Assembly: GCF_000389965.1 (NCBI RefSeq)
Contig: NC_021191.1
Coordinates: forward strand, 8,619,501-8,683,500
Length of the DNA: 64,000 bases
Origin: Actinoplanes sp. N902-109
GTDB taxonomy: Bacteria > Actinomycetota > Actinomycetes > Mycobacteriales > Micromonosporaceae
Direction: 5' to 3'
Positions within the stretch are counted from its first letter, which is position 1; every line of letters starts with the position of its first letter. Positions 44,215-53,958 of the stretch are shown here, piece by piece. Made by a program: the position numbers and the translations under genes. The notes beneath the pieces are model-generated. The model saw only the letters and a list, made by a program, of their open reading frames with translations. It was not told the origin of the DNA and searched no databases.

Positions 44215-44976
44215 ATGGTGCAGAAGAACATCGCCGTGGTGACCGGTGCGTCCAGCGGCATCGGCGCGGCCACCGCCCGCCGCCTGGTGGCCGAGGGCTT
44301 CCACGTCGTCGCGGCCGCCCGGCGCGCCGACCGGCTGGAATCGTTCGTCAAGGAGGTGGGCGACGCCTCGGCCACCGCTGTGACCTGCGACGTCACCTCG
44401 GACGAGTCGGTGGCAGAGCTGGCGGCGGCGGTCGCCGCGCTGGACGGCCGGCTCACCCTGCTGGTGAACAACGCCGGCGGTGCGCACGGCATGGACCCGG
44501 TGGCGTCCGGCTCGGTCGCCGACTGGCAGTGGATGTACGACGTCAACGTGCTCGGCACCCTGCGCGTCACCCAGGCGCTGCTGCCGGCCCTGGAGGCGAG
44601 CGGCGCCGGCACCGTGGTGACCGTCGGTTCCACGGCGGCGTTCACCGTGTACGAGGGCGGCGGCGGTTACACGGCCGCCAAGCACGCGCAGAACGCGCTG
44701 GTCGGCACGCTGCGCCTGGAGCTGGCGGGCAAGCCGGTGCGAGTCGTCGAGATCGACCCCGGCATGGTGCACACCGACGAGTTCTCCCTGAACCGCTTCG
44801 GCGACCAGGGCAAGGCGGACGCCGTCTACGCCGGGGTGCGTGAGCCGCTGGTGGCCGAGGACATCGCCGACTGCATCGCCTGGACAGCCACCCGCCCGCA
44901 GCACGTCAACATCGACCGGCTCGTGGTGCGCCCGATCGCGCAGGCCGCTCAGCACAAGGTCGTCCGCGAGGGATGA
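44215..44976 (+). CDS. Short-chain dehydrogenase/reductase
   Basis: A 253-residue classical SDR: TGASSGIGAATARRL at residues 9-23, NNAGG, catalytic Ser in VGSTAAF and GGYTAAKHA with the catalytic Tyr and Lys. It resembles YdfG-type NADP-dependent 3-hydroxy acid dehydrogenases (PGMVHTDEFSLNRF), but the substrate is not proven. The ATG at 44215 has AGG 8 nt upstream; another ATG lies at 44197. Its stop overlaps the methyltransferase start (ATGA). Confidence 0.9.
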   Translation: MVQKNIAVVTGASSGIGAATARRLVAEGFHVVAAARRADRLESFVKEVGDASATAVTCDVTSDESVAELAAAVAALDGRLTLLVNNAGGAHGMDPVASGSVADWQWMYDVNVLGTLRVTQALLPALEASGAGTVVTVGSTAAFTVYEGGGGYTAAKHAQNALVGTLRLELAGKPVRVVEIDPGMVHTDEFSLNRFGDQGKADAVYAGVREPLVAEDIADCIAWTATRPQHVNIDRLVVRPIAQAAQHKVVREG

Positions 44977-45728
44977 AGGCGATAGGCGCAGTCACCCGGG
45001 GCACGACGAACCCCAACCGGCTGCGCCGCGTCGACAACTTCATCGCCTACCGCTGCGGGGAGCTGCTCGCCGCCGCGGACCGGCCGCTGGTCGTCGACCT
45101 GGGCTACGGCGCGACGCCGATCACGGCGATCGAGCTGCGGTCCCGGCTGGCGGCGGCGGTCCGGTCCGACGTGTCGGTGGTCGGGCTGGAGATCGAGCCG
45201 GTACGGGTGACCGCCGCGCAGCCGTACGCGAAGCCGCCCCTGCTCGAGTTTCGCCGGGGCGGTTTCGAACTCGCCGGTCTGGCGCCCGTGGTGGTCCGGG
45301 CGTTCAACGTGCTGCGCCAGTACGCCGAGGACGAGGTGGCCGCGGCCTGGCGCACGATGACCGCGACCGGGGCGCTGCTGGTCGAGGGCACCTGCGACGA
45401 GCTGGGCCGGATCGCCACCTGGGCGGTGATCGAGGCCGGGGAGCCGAGCACGCTGACGTTGTCGGCGCGACTGTCCGATCTGGACCACCCGGCGACGTTT
45501 GCCGAGCGGCTCCCCAAGGCGCTGATCCACCACAACGTGCCCGGCCACCCGGTGCACGAGTTGCTCGCCGTGCTCGGTGCCGCCTGGGATGCGAGTGCGA
45601 CACCGTTCGGTCCCCGGCAGCGCTGGCTGGCCACGGTGGACAAGTTCCGGCAGCAGTGGCCGACGCAGTTCGCCCCGGCGCGCTGGCGCCGGGGCGAACT
45701 GACCGTGCCGTGGCCGGTTACATCGTGA
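44973..45728 (+). CDS. Class I SAM-dependent methyltransferase-like protein
   Basis: 251 residues with a Rossmann-type SAM motif (VVDLGYGATPITAIEL, then VVGLEIEPVRV as motif II with the acidic residue). Later motifs are weak, so catalysis is not assured. It is translationally coupled to the SDR. Similar proteins lie next to mshA in other actinobacteria. Its 3' end overlaps the convergent glycosyl hydrolase gene by 11 bp. Confidence 0.82.
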   Translation: MKAIGAVTRGTTNPNRLRRVDNFIAYRCGELLAAADRPLVVDLGYGATPITAIELRSRLAAAVRSDVSVVGLEIEPVRVTAAQPYAKPPLLEFRRGGFELAGLAPVVVRAFNVLRQYAEDEVAAAWRTMTATGALLVEGTCDELGRIATWAVIEAGEPSTLTLSARLSDLDHPATFAERLPKALIHHNVPGHPVHELLAVLGAAWDASATPFGPRQRWLATVDKFRQQWPTQFAPARWRRGELTVPWPVTS

Positions 45729-47448
45729 GCGTGACGTCGAAGACCGGGTCGGCCGCGACCTTCCGGAACGCCGCCAGGCTGGCGGCCGACGAGTTCACCG
45801 AGATGTCCCGGTCGCCCTCGTCGTCGCTGGCGGTGTCGAAGTAGACGATCGCCTTCACTTGCGGGTGGGCCTTGATCTCGGGCACGACCGTGGTGAATGC
45901 GGCAGCCTTGTCGACGACGACCGCGCGGCGGTGGTACATGCCCCACTCCGCCACCATGACCGGCTTGCTGGGGTGGGCGGCGACTGCCCAGTCGTACCAG
46001 CCGGAGCCGCCACCGCTGGGCCGGCGGTCCAGGATGTCGCCCATGTCGCCGTAGTGGTAGTAGCCCTTCTCGACGCTGACGTAGGAGTCGAGACCCATCC
46101 AGTCGACCACGTCGTCACCCGGGTAGAGGTCCTTCCACCAGGACTGCGCCATCCACTTCTCGTTGCCCATGTAGGCGAGCACGTTGATCGCGTTGGTGAC
46201 ACCGTTGGCGCGCAGCCGCTCGATGACGTGGCGGTACATGGCCGCGTAGTCCTTCGCCGTCATGCCCGAGCCGGCCGCCGGGTTGACGTCGTTCTCCGGC
46301 TCGTGATGCAGCACCAGGAAGAACTTCTGGGTGTAGTTCTGCTTGACGTAGGCCGACCAGGCGTCGATGCGCTTGTCCTGGGCACCGGCCGCGACCTTGG
46401 CCCAGGTGGTGCCGTACGCGACCTTCCAGTTGAGCAGCAGCACCCGGGGCTTGGCCGGGTCCTGGGTCATCGCGATCTCGGCCTTGGTCGGGAACTTCTC
46501 GTCGCCCTTGTGGTACGTGTGGAAGATCGTCGCGGTCCGGCCGGTCAGCGTCTCCCAGTCCTTGAGTGCCCGGTCGCGCGGGGCGTCGGTGAAGCCACCG
46601 GCCGCTGCCCCCCAGAGCACGCCGCAGGAGGGCACCAGCAGCGCACCGGTCGCGCACTGCGCCGCGGGCGGCGTGGTCGTCGGCGGCACCGTGGTCGGCG
46701 GGACGGTCGTGGGCGGGATCGTGGGCGGGACGGTCGTGGGCGGGGTGGTCGGCGGGGTTGTGGTGGGCGGGGTTGTGGTGGGCGGGGTGGTCGGCTTGGT
46801 GGGGGTGGTCGGCTTGGTGGGCGGGAGGGTCGGCTCGGTGGTCGGCGGGGTCGGTGCCGGCGTGTTCCGGCGGACCGTCAGCTGCAGCTCGGGGCCGCCG
46901 CTGGTGACGCTGCCGTACTCCAGCGACCGCACCCGGGTGACGGCCCCGGTGGCCGCCGACTTGAGCGCGAACGCATAGGTACCGGAGGTGGTGACCACCT
47001 TGGACAGGTCGAAGGTCAGGGTGGTGTCGCTGCTCCTCGGCTTGACCGTCCCGACGACCTTGCCCAGCGCTGGGGCGTTGGCCGCGGTGATGGTCTTCTC
47101 CGACCAGGTGCTGCCGACCGCGTACAGGGTCAGGGCGGACTCGGCCGGCTTGCCGTCCAGCGGCAGCTTGAGCTGCGCTCCGGTGACCGTGACACCGCTC
47201 GCCAGCCTGGGTGCGAACCTGAGGTAGGACAGCCGGGTCTCACCGGCGTCCTTGCCGACGACCAGCTTGTCGGCCTGGCCGAAGTTGACCGTCCGGCGCG
47301 TGCTCGACGTGTAGGCGTCGTCGCTGGTGAAGACGCTGACCGTGTCGGTGGTGGTGGCCGCGTTGGCCGTACCGGTCAGCGCGAGACCGGCGCTCACCGT
47401 GAGGACGCCGGTCACGGCGACCCCGATCTTCCCCCGCCTGCCTGCCAC
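45718..47448 (-). CDS. Secreted modular glycoside hydrolase (DNRLRE module plus GH26-like domain)
   Basis: 576 residues from a GTG at 47448 with AGGGGG 6 nt upstream; the longer ATG start at 47487 lacks a ribosome binding site. It has a signal peptide (about 1-30, ...LTGTANA), a DNRLRE beta-sandwich module (35-190, SYLRFAPRL) and a Pro/Thr linker (about 195-270). The catalytic region resembles GH26, with probable acid/base Glu in LHHEPENDV and nucleophile Glu in VMVAEWGMY. It probably cuts a mannan or similar beta-glycan outside the cell. Substrate is inferred. Confidence 0.87.
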   Translation of the reverse strand: MAGRRGKIGVAVTGVLTVSAGLALTGTANAATTTDTVSVFTSDDAYTSSTRRTVNFGQADKLVVGKDAGETRLSYLRFAPRLASGVTVTGAQLKLPLDGKPAESALTLYAVGSTWSEKTITAANAPALGKVVGTVKPRSSDTTLTFDLSKVVTTSGTYAFALKSAATGAVTRVRSLEYGSVTSGGPELQLTVRRNTPAPTPPTTEPTLPPTKPTTPTKPTTPPTTTPPTTTPPTTPPTTVPPTIPPTTVPPTTVPPTTTPPAAQCATGALLVPSCGVLWGAAAGGFTDAPRDRALKDWETLTGRTATIFHTYHKGDEKFPTKAEIAMTQDPAKPRVLLLNWKVAYGTTWAKVAAGAQDKRIDAWSAYVKQNYTQKFFLVLHHEPENDVNPAAGSGMTAKDYAAMYRHVIERLRANGVTNAINVLAYMGNEKWMAQSWWKDLYPGDDVVDWMGLDSYVSVEKGYYHYGDMGDILDRRPSGGGSGWYDWAVAAHPSKPVMVAEWGMYHRRAVVVDKAAAFTTVVPEIKAHPQVKAIVYFDTASDDEGDRDISVNSSAASLAAFRKVAADPVFDVTLTM

Positions 47449-47610
47449 TTCAGTCCCCCTGTATGTCAATGAATCGCTGTCTGACATCCAGGTTCGACAG
47501 TGGCGGGTGCTGCTCCGGCGTTCGTTGGGGTGCAGCCGAGGTGCCGGTGCCGCCGGGTCGGGGGAGGCGGCAGACAGCGGTGGGAATGAAGGGTTTTCCG
47601 GGCAAAGAAG

Positions 47611-47640
47611 AACGCCGCCGGACCGAGGTCCGGCGGCGTT
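47611..47640 (-). terminator. Intrinsic terminator after response regulator
   Basis: A perfect 14-bp stem (AACGCCGCCGGACC and its complement) followed on the minus strand by TTCTTCTTT. It lies 18 bp after the response regulator stop. Confidence 0.82.
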
Positions 47641-47657
47641 TCGTCAGTGCTTGCCGA

Positions 47658-48059
47658 TCAGGTGGCGGAGGCCTTCTCGGCGAGGATCAGCCGCAGCGCC
47701 TCCAGCAGCAGGTCCGAGGTGAACGGCTTCTTGACCATGAGCGCGTCCTCGGCGATCAGCCCCTTGCTGATGGCGATGTCCTTGGGCAGCCCGGAGATGT
47801 AGACGACCCCCATGTCCGGACGCACCTGGGTGGCGCTGCGGGCCAGGTCACCGCCGGACACACCGGGCAGACCGAGATCGGTCACCAGCACGTCGATCGG
47901 GCCGGCATGGTCCTTGCAGACCGCGACGGCTTGCTCGGCGTTGCCGGCCACCAGGGTGGAGAACCCCCGGCGGTCCAGCATCCTCCGCATGATGTCGCGC
48001 AGGTCCTCCTCGTCGTCCACGACGAGAACAGTGGGTCGCTCCTGCGAAGTCTCCGACAT
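47658..48059 (-). CDS. Single-domain response regulator
   Basis: 133 residues, receiver domain only: acidic pocket VVDDEED, phospho-acceptor Asp in LVTDLGLPGVSG, conserved Ser/Thr in YISG and Lys in MVKKPF. There is no output domain, so it probably acts by protein contact or in a phosphorelay. AGGAGG precedes the ATG at 48059 by 5 nt. A histidine kinase without an adjacent regulator lies 2.3 kb away (50330), a possible but unproven partner. Confidence 0.9.
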   Translation of the reverse strand: MSETSQERPTVLVVDDEEDLRDIMRRMLDRRGFSTLVAGNAEQAVAVCKDHAGPIDVLVTDLGLPGVSGGDLARSATQVRPDMGVVYISGLPKDIAISKGLIAEDALMVKKPFTSDLLLEALRLILAEKASAT

Positions 48060-48130
48060 CAGAACCTCCTCGGCCGGCATGCCGACCACGCTAATCGGGT
48101 GAATGCCGCGAACGGCTGCGTTTGCGCAGA

Positions 48131-49729
<1,599 letters not shown>

Positions 49730-50020
49730 AACGGGACTTCCTCCCTCGTTCCGCTGCCGGCGAACGGACTCACCCGCGGGGACAGGCATGCCGGAAGCAA
49801 CTGGGGGGAAGACTGACGAGGAGTCAGAGCCACGCCGGGACCGCGCCGGTTGCGCATAGGTTGCAGCAGGTGCGATCCGGGCCTCGTTGACTAAGTCGCT
49901 CATGGCGGAGGTCGATGTACCCGGAGTCCGCACCATGGTTTGCATGGGTTTTCCGCCGCGGGGAAGCACAACTTGCGTTCCCATGGAACGCTTACCACGC
50001 CACCGAGCAAGGAGAGCGAT

Positions 50021-50245
50021 ATGACCAGCCTGCTGTCGCCCGAGATCGTGACCGCCGACTCGCTGACCGAGCGCTGCGACAGCTGCGGTGCGGCAGCGCG
50101 GGTGGAGATCGCCCTGGCCGCCGGCGGTTCGCTCGCCTTCTGCGGGCACCACGCCAACAAGCACGCCGAGCGCCTCGCCGCGGTGGCCAGCAAGGTCACG
50201 GTCGAGGAGGGCTTCGAGTGGGCCGGTCGGCCCAACCCCGCGTGA
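50021..50245 (+). CDS. Small DUF7455-like protein with CxxC motif
   Basis: 74 residues, ATG at 50021 with AAGGAG 6 nt upstream. CDSCGAAARV and FCGHHANKH form a likely zinc site (two Cys plus Cys/His). Small proteins of this kind are widespread in actinobacteria, often near sigma-factor genes; function is unknown. The 291 bp upstream hold the divergent promoters of this gene and the S8 protease. Confidence 0.82.
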   Translation: MTSLLSPEIVTADSLTERCDSCGAAARVEIALAAGGSLAFCGHHANKHAERLAAVASKVTVEEGFEWAGRPNPA

Positions 50246-50304
50246 TCGGGGGATCTGTCACTTCCGCAGCTATATGATCAATCCCTCACGGTTGGGGCGA
50301 TAAG

Positions 50305-50319
50305 CCCCTTTTCAAGGGG
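50305..50319 (+). promoter_or_regulatory. Hairpin covering the histidine kinase ribosome binding site
   Basis: CCCCTT-TTC-AAGGGG forms a 6-bp stem whose right arm is the Shine-Dalgarno sequence (AAGGGGGA) of the kinase at 50330. It could limit translation, or be chance. Confidence 0.4.
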
Positions 50320-50329
50320 GATCCGCCCG

Positions 50330-52168
50330 GTGCAGATCGCGGCTCAGGACGTGGGGCGGCTGTCCCGGCTGATCGCCGCGTGCGCCGGTCTCGCCGTCGC
50401 CGCGGTCGGCGTCGTCGGCCTGGTCACCGCGCCCGCGCACCCGGACGACCCGGTGCTGACGAGCCCGGGGGCCGCCCTGCCGGCCGCCGGGCTCGCGCTG
50501 TTCCTGCTGGCCCCGGCCGCTGCCGGGCGCCTCCGGCGGGGCGTCGCCTATGTGCTGGCCGCCCTGGCTGCCGCCGTCGGCGCCGCCGGGCTGGTGCACC
50601 ACCCCGCCGCGGGCGTGGCCCTCCTGCTCTCCGGGCTGGCCCTGGCCGGTCTCGACCTCCAGGTGCGCCGCCACCCCGGCGACCCGTCGCGCTACCGCGT
50701 CGCCGACCCGCTGCTGGCCGGCGCCTCGATCATCGCCCTGGTGGCACTGGTGCCCCGGATGTTCGCGCCGACGTTCCCGGACGGCCGCGGACCAGGGGGC
50801 GTGATGTCACCCGTGCACGCAGCCGCGCTGCTCACTCTCGCCGTCGGTGCGCTGCTCGCGCGGCCCGAAGCCGGACCGTTGCGCACCGCCGCCGAGGCCG
50901 GCCCGGGCGTGAAGGTGCGGCGGGCGCTGCCCCTGGCTGTCGCGGTGCCGGTGGTGGCGGCGCTGGTGAGTGCGCTTGCCGTCCGTACCGGGATCAGCCG
51001 ACCGGCCGCCGCGATCAGCACCGGCGCGATCCTGGCCACGCTCACCGTCCTCGGGCTGATCGGTTTTCTGGTCCGGTCCCTGGAAGGGGCCGACCGGCAG
51101 CAGCGGGAGCTGGTCGCCGAGCTGCACGAACGCCGCGACTTTGCGGACACCCTGTTGCAGTCCATGAACGAGGCCGTGATGGTGCTGGACGCCAACCACC
51201 GGGTCATCGACGTGAACCGGCGGTGGCGGGAACTGACCGGTCAGCCCGACGGCGACGGGCCCGCCACTCCCCCACGACTGCCGCCACCGGGCACCGGCGA
51301 CTGGCTGGTGCGCCGCGCCGACGGCACGGACATCCCGGTGCTGGCCACCATGGCCGCCATCCCGGACGACAACGGGTCGCCGCGCGGCTATGTGGCCACC
51401 TACGTCGACATCACCGACCGGAAGCGCGTCGAGGACGAGCTGAGCAGCCGGGCCGCGGAGCTCACGCTGAGCAACGAGCGGCTGCGGGAGACGAATGCGC
51501 GGCTGGCGGCGGCGCTGGCCTTCAAGAACGACCTGACCTCGATGCTGACCCACGACGTCGCCCAGCCGGTCAGCTCGATCGCCAGCCTTGCCGAGCTGCT
51601 CCACGCCGACTGGGCCGACCTGCCCGACGACATCCGGCTCGAACTGGTCTCGAAGATCGACAAGAACACCAACCGGCTCATCAAGATGATGAACGACCTG
51701 CAGCTGCTGTTCCGCCTGGACACCGGGGCGGTCACCGCGCGGCGCACGCCGGTGCCGGTCGCCGAGGTGGTCACGGCGGTCATCGACGAGCTGGGGGCCA
51801 CCGGCGACGTCGGCACGGCGGTGGCCGAGGACGTCTCCGCACTGGCCGACCGGCAGCACGTCTGGCATGTGGTGCGCAACCTGCTCAGCAACGCCCTGGC
51901 CTACGGCGAGCCGCCGGTGGAGATCCGAGCCGGGCGCTCCGGCGAGACGGTGGTGCTGGTGGTCGAGGACGGCGGTGCCGGCATCCCGGAGGAGCTGGTG
52001 CCGCAGCTGTTCGACCGGTTCATGCGCGGGGCCGGCCTCGGCCTGTTCATCGTGCGGCACCTGGTGGAGGCGAACGGGGGCTCGGTCCGCTACGAACGGG
52101 CCGAGCCCCGCGGTGCTCGCCTGGTGGTCACGCTGGAAGCGGCGCCGGTCCAGGGTCTGCTGCCCTAG
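50330..52168 (+). CDS. Membrane sensor histidine kinase with PAS domain
   Basis: 612 residues. The N-terminal 260 residues contain seven or eight hydrophobic helices. A PAS domain (about 285-370), a coiled-coil linker and the kinase core follow: H-box LTHDVAQPVSSIA (HisKA), N-box VRNLLSNALAYG, G1 VEDGGAGIPEE and G2 GAGLGLFIVRHL. Signal unknown. The GTG at 50330 has AAGGGGGA 8 nt upstream within a small hairpin. The stop TAG shares the tetranucleotide CTAG with the stop of the convergent SRPBCC gene. Confidence 0.9.
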   Translation: MQIAAQDVGRLSRLIAACAGLAVAAVGVVGLVTAPAHPDDPVLTSPGAALPAAGLALFLLAPAAAGRLRRGVAYVLAALAAAVGAAGLVHHPAAGVALLLSGLALAGLDLQVRRHPGDPSRYRVADPLLAGASIIALVALVPRMFAPTFPDGRGPGGVMSPVHAAALLTLAVGALLARPEAGPLRTAAEAGPGVKVRRALPLAVAVPVVAALVSALAVRTGISRPAAAISTGAILATLTVLGLIGFLVRSLEGADRQQRELVAELHERRDFADTLLQSMNEAVMVLDANHRVIDVNRRWRELTGQPDGDGPATPPRLPPPGTGDWLVRRADGTDIPVLATMAAIPDDNGSPRGYVATYVDITDRKRVEDELSSRAAELTLSNERLRETNARLAAALAFKNDLTSMLTHDVAQPVSSIASLAELLHADWADLPDDIRLELVSKIDKNTNRLIKMMNDLQLLFRLDTGAVTARRTPVPVAEVVTAVIDELGATGDVGTAVAEDVSALADRQHVWHVVRNLLSNALAYGEPPVEIRAGRSGETVVLVVEDGGAGIPEELVPQLFDRFMRGAGLGLFIVRHLVEANGGSVRYERAEPRGARLVVTLEAAPVQGLLP

Positions 52169-53025
52169 CCCGCGCTGCCGCGCTCCTCCTCGTTGATGAT
52201 GCCGTCGCCGCGGACGTCGCGGGCGCTCACCGACCGGCCACCCATCCGGGCCGAGGCGCTCTGGGTACGGGTACCCGCGGCGCCCCCGCGCACCACGGGT
52301 GACCCGACGATGCGCCGGCCCGGGGCGAGCACGTCGTCGAGATCGTGCGCGCTGCGGATGCCGGGAGCCGAGGTGATGTCGACGTTCGTCCCGGCGACCG
52401 GGGTGCCCAGCGGCGCGGTGTCGGCGTTGGGCCGCTGCTTGCCGAGCCCGTCGGGGTTGGCGTTGCTGAACTCGCCGGCGCTGGTGCCCCACCCGGCGCC
52501 GGGCTGGGGCCGGCCGCCGCGCGCCCGGGTGGCCACCGAGGCCGGTGACGCGAACGAGCTGTCGCTCAGCTGTTTGGAGCTGGCGCCGCGCAGGGCACCG
52601 CCGTCGCCGAGTTTGCCGGTCTCGATCAGGCCCTTGAAGGTGGCCAGGTCGGCGCGCAGCCGCTTGCTCAGCGTCTCGGTGCCGTGCCGGTCGCTGGGCA
52701 GCAGGAACGCGACGTCGGCCTCGAGCTGGGCGACGATCTGGGTCCGGGTCTCGCCCATCGGCCGCAGCGTGATCGTCTCGGCGAGCAGCGGCCCGTCGGT
52801 GGTCGCCCACGAGACCCGCTCGTCGAGGGAGCGCTCGGTGATCTGCGCGTCGAACTCGCGGCGGTGCCCCTCGACATCCATGACCCAGTGCGTCTGGTCG
52901 TTGCCGATGGGGGTGACCCGTTGCACGCCGGTCATGAAGCGCGGGTAGTTCTCGAACTTCGCGAGTTGCTCGTAGACCGTGTGCAGCGGTGCGCCGATCT
53001 CGACTGCCTGCTGGACCATACTCAT
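52165..53025 (-). CDS. SRPBCC-family protein with disordered C-terminus
   Basis: 286 residues. Residues 1-150 form an SRPBCC (polyketide cyclase/dehydrase-like) fold: VEIGAPLHTVYEQLAKFENYPRFMTGVQRV, HWVMDVEGHRREFDAQI, LRPMGETRTQIVAQLE. The remaining 135 residues are Gly/Ala/Arg-rich and probably disordered. The ligand is unknown; the family binds hydrophobic molecules. The ATG at 53025 is preceded by GGGAGAG. It is convergent with the histidine kinase. Confidence 0.85.
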   Translation of the reverse strand: MSMVQQAVEIGAPLHTVYEQLAKFENYPRFMTGVQRVTPIGNDQTHWVMDVEGHRREFDAQITERSLDERVSWATTDGPLLAETITLRPMGETRTQIVAQLEADVAFLLPSDRHGTETLSKRLRADLATFKGLIETGKLGDGGALRGASSKQLSDSSFASPASVATRARGGRPQPGAGWGTSAGEFSNANPDGLGKQRPNADTAPLGTPVAGTNVDITSAPGIRSAHDLDDVLAPGRRIVGSPVVRGGAAGTRTQSASARMGGRSVSARDVRGDGIINEEERGSAG

Positions 53026-53099
53026 CGCATCTCTCCCATGCTGAAGTGCTGGCATGACAGAGCGTACGTAGGCGAATACTCCTCGTACCGGGCTTTCCC

Positions 53100-53849
53100 T
53101 CAGACCCGGCGCAGGTACTGCCACCGGCCGACCTCGGCGGCGTACCGGGCGTCACTGGCGGCCACGAGCGTCACTCCGGTCTCGCGCAGCAGCGCCACCA
53201 GCCGCGGGGACGGGCTACGCCAGGCCTCGCTGACCTCGACCGCCGTACCGGTGGCCCGGCACGCCGCCGCCAGCACCCCCAGCACCTCCGGGGTGACCGC
53301 AGAGTCGTCCAGCCCGACCTGAGCCAGCAGGCTCAACGGCCGGGCGAGCTGCACCGGCGCGTAGCGGGACGCACGCTCGATGCCCCGGACGGTCGCCGTC
53401 ACCACGAGCTCGGCCACCTGCTCCGCGGTCAACCGGCCCGAGGCCAGCTGGGCGCGCACCGCCCGGGGGTCGATCGGGGCCTCGGCCAGCGGCAGCGCGG
53501 ACACGGCGACCGAGACCACCTCGAGCTGACCCAGGTCGGCCGGCCAGGCCAGCCAGCCGTCCTCGCGGACGACCTCCACCTCGGCGCCGACCCGCAGGGT
53601 GAGTTCGGTGCGGTGGCGGGCCCGGCGCACCGCGTCGGCATAGGCCGGCAGCCACGTCGTCTCGGGTCCCACCTGATCGGCGAAGGTCAGCGCCACCAGC
53701 CCGGCCCGGTCGGCGGCCGACACGACCACCCCGACGCTGTCCCGGCCGGCCGCGAAACCGGTGTGCACGTGCGCGTCCGAGCGCAAATCCAGGGTCGCCG
53801 GCGCGGCGAGGGTGGTGCCGTCCATGACCGAATCACGCTCTGCACCCAC
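53100..53849 (-). CDS. PHP-domain-like protein
   Basis: 249 residues. SDAHVHTGFAAGRDSV near residues 24-39 is the DxHxH metal motif of PHP-fold phosphoesterases, and GAEVEVV and ASDAR fit later PHP motifs. It may be a small phosphatase; the substrate is unknown. GGGAGA lies 4 nt before the GTG at 53849; an ATG at 53825 is an alternative. Confidence 0.78.
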   Translation of the reverse strand: MGAERDSVMDGTTLAAPATLDLRSDAHVHTGFAAGRDSVGVVVSAADRAGLVALTFADQVGPETTWLPAYADAVRRARHRTELTLRVGAEVEVVREDGWLAWPADLGQLEVVSVAVSALPLAEAPIDPRAVRAQLASGRLTAEQVAELVVTATVRGIERASRYAPVQLARPLSLLAQVGLDDSAVTPEVLGVLAAACRATGTAVEVSEAWRSPSPRLVALLRETGVTLVAASDARYAAEVGRWQYLRRV

Positions 53850-53958
53850 GAGGTCTCCCGAACGCAGTCACCGGACGAGCTCCTCTCGTCCTGGGGATAC
53901 AGTGCGGCCCCGGTGTTGTGGACCGGGGCCGCGTCAGGTGCAGAACGGGAGTGGCTGC

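Noticed and set aside
49730..50164. Upstream extension of the S8 protease frame
   Set aside because: The signal peptide and ribosome binding site at 49729 fix the start; the extension would bury the signal peptide.
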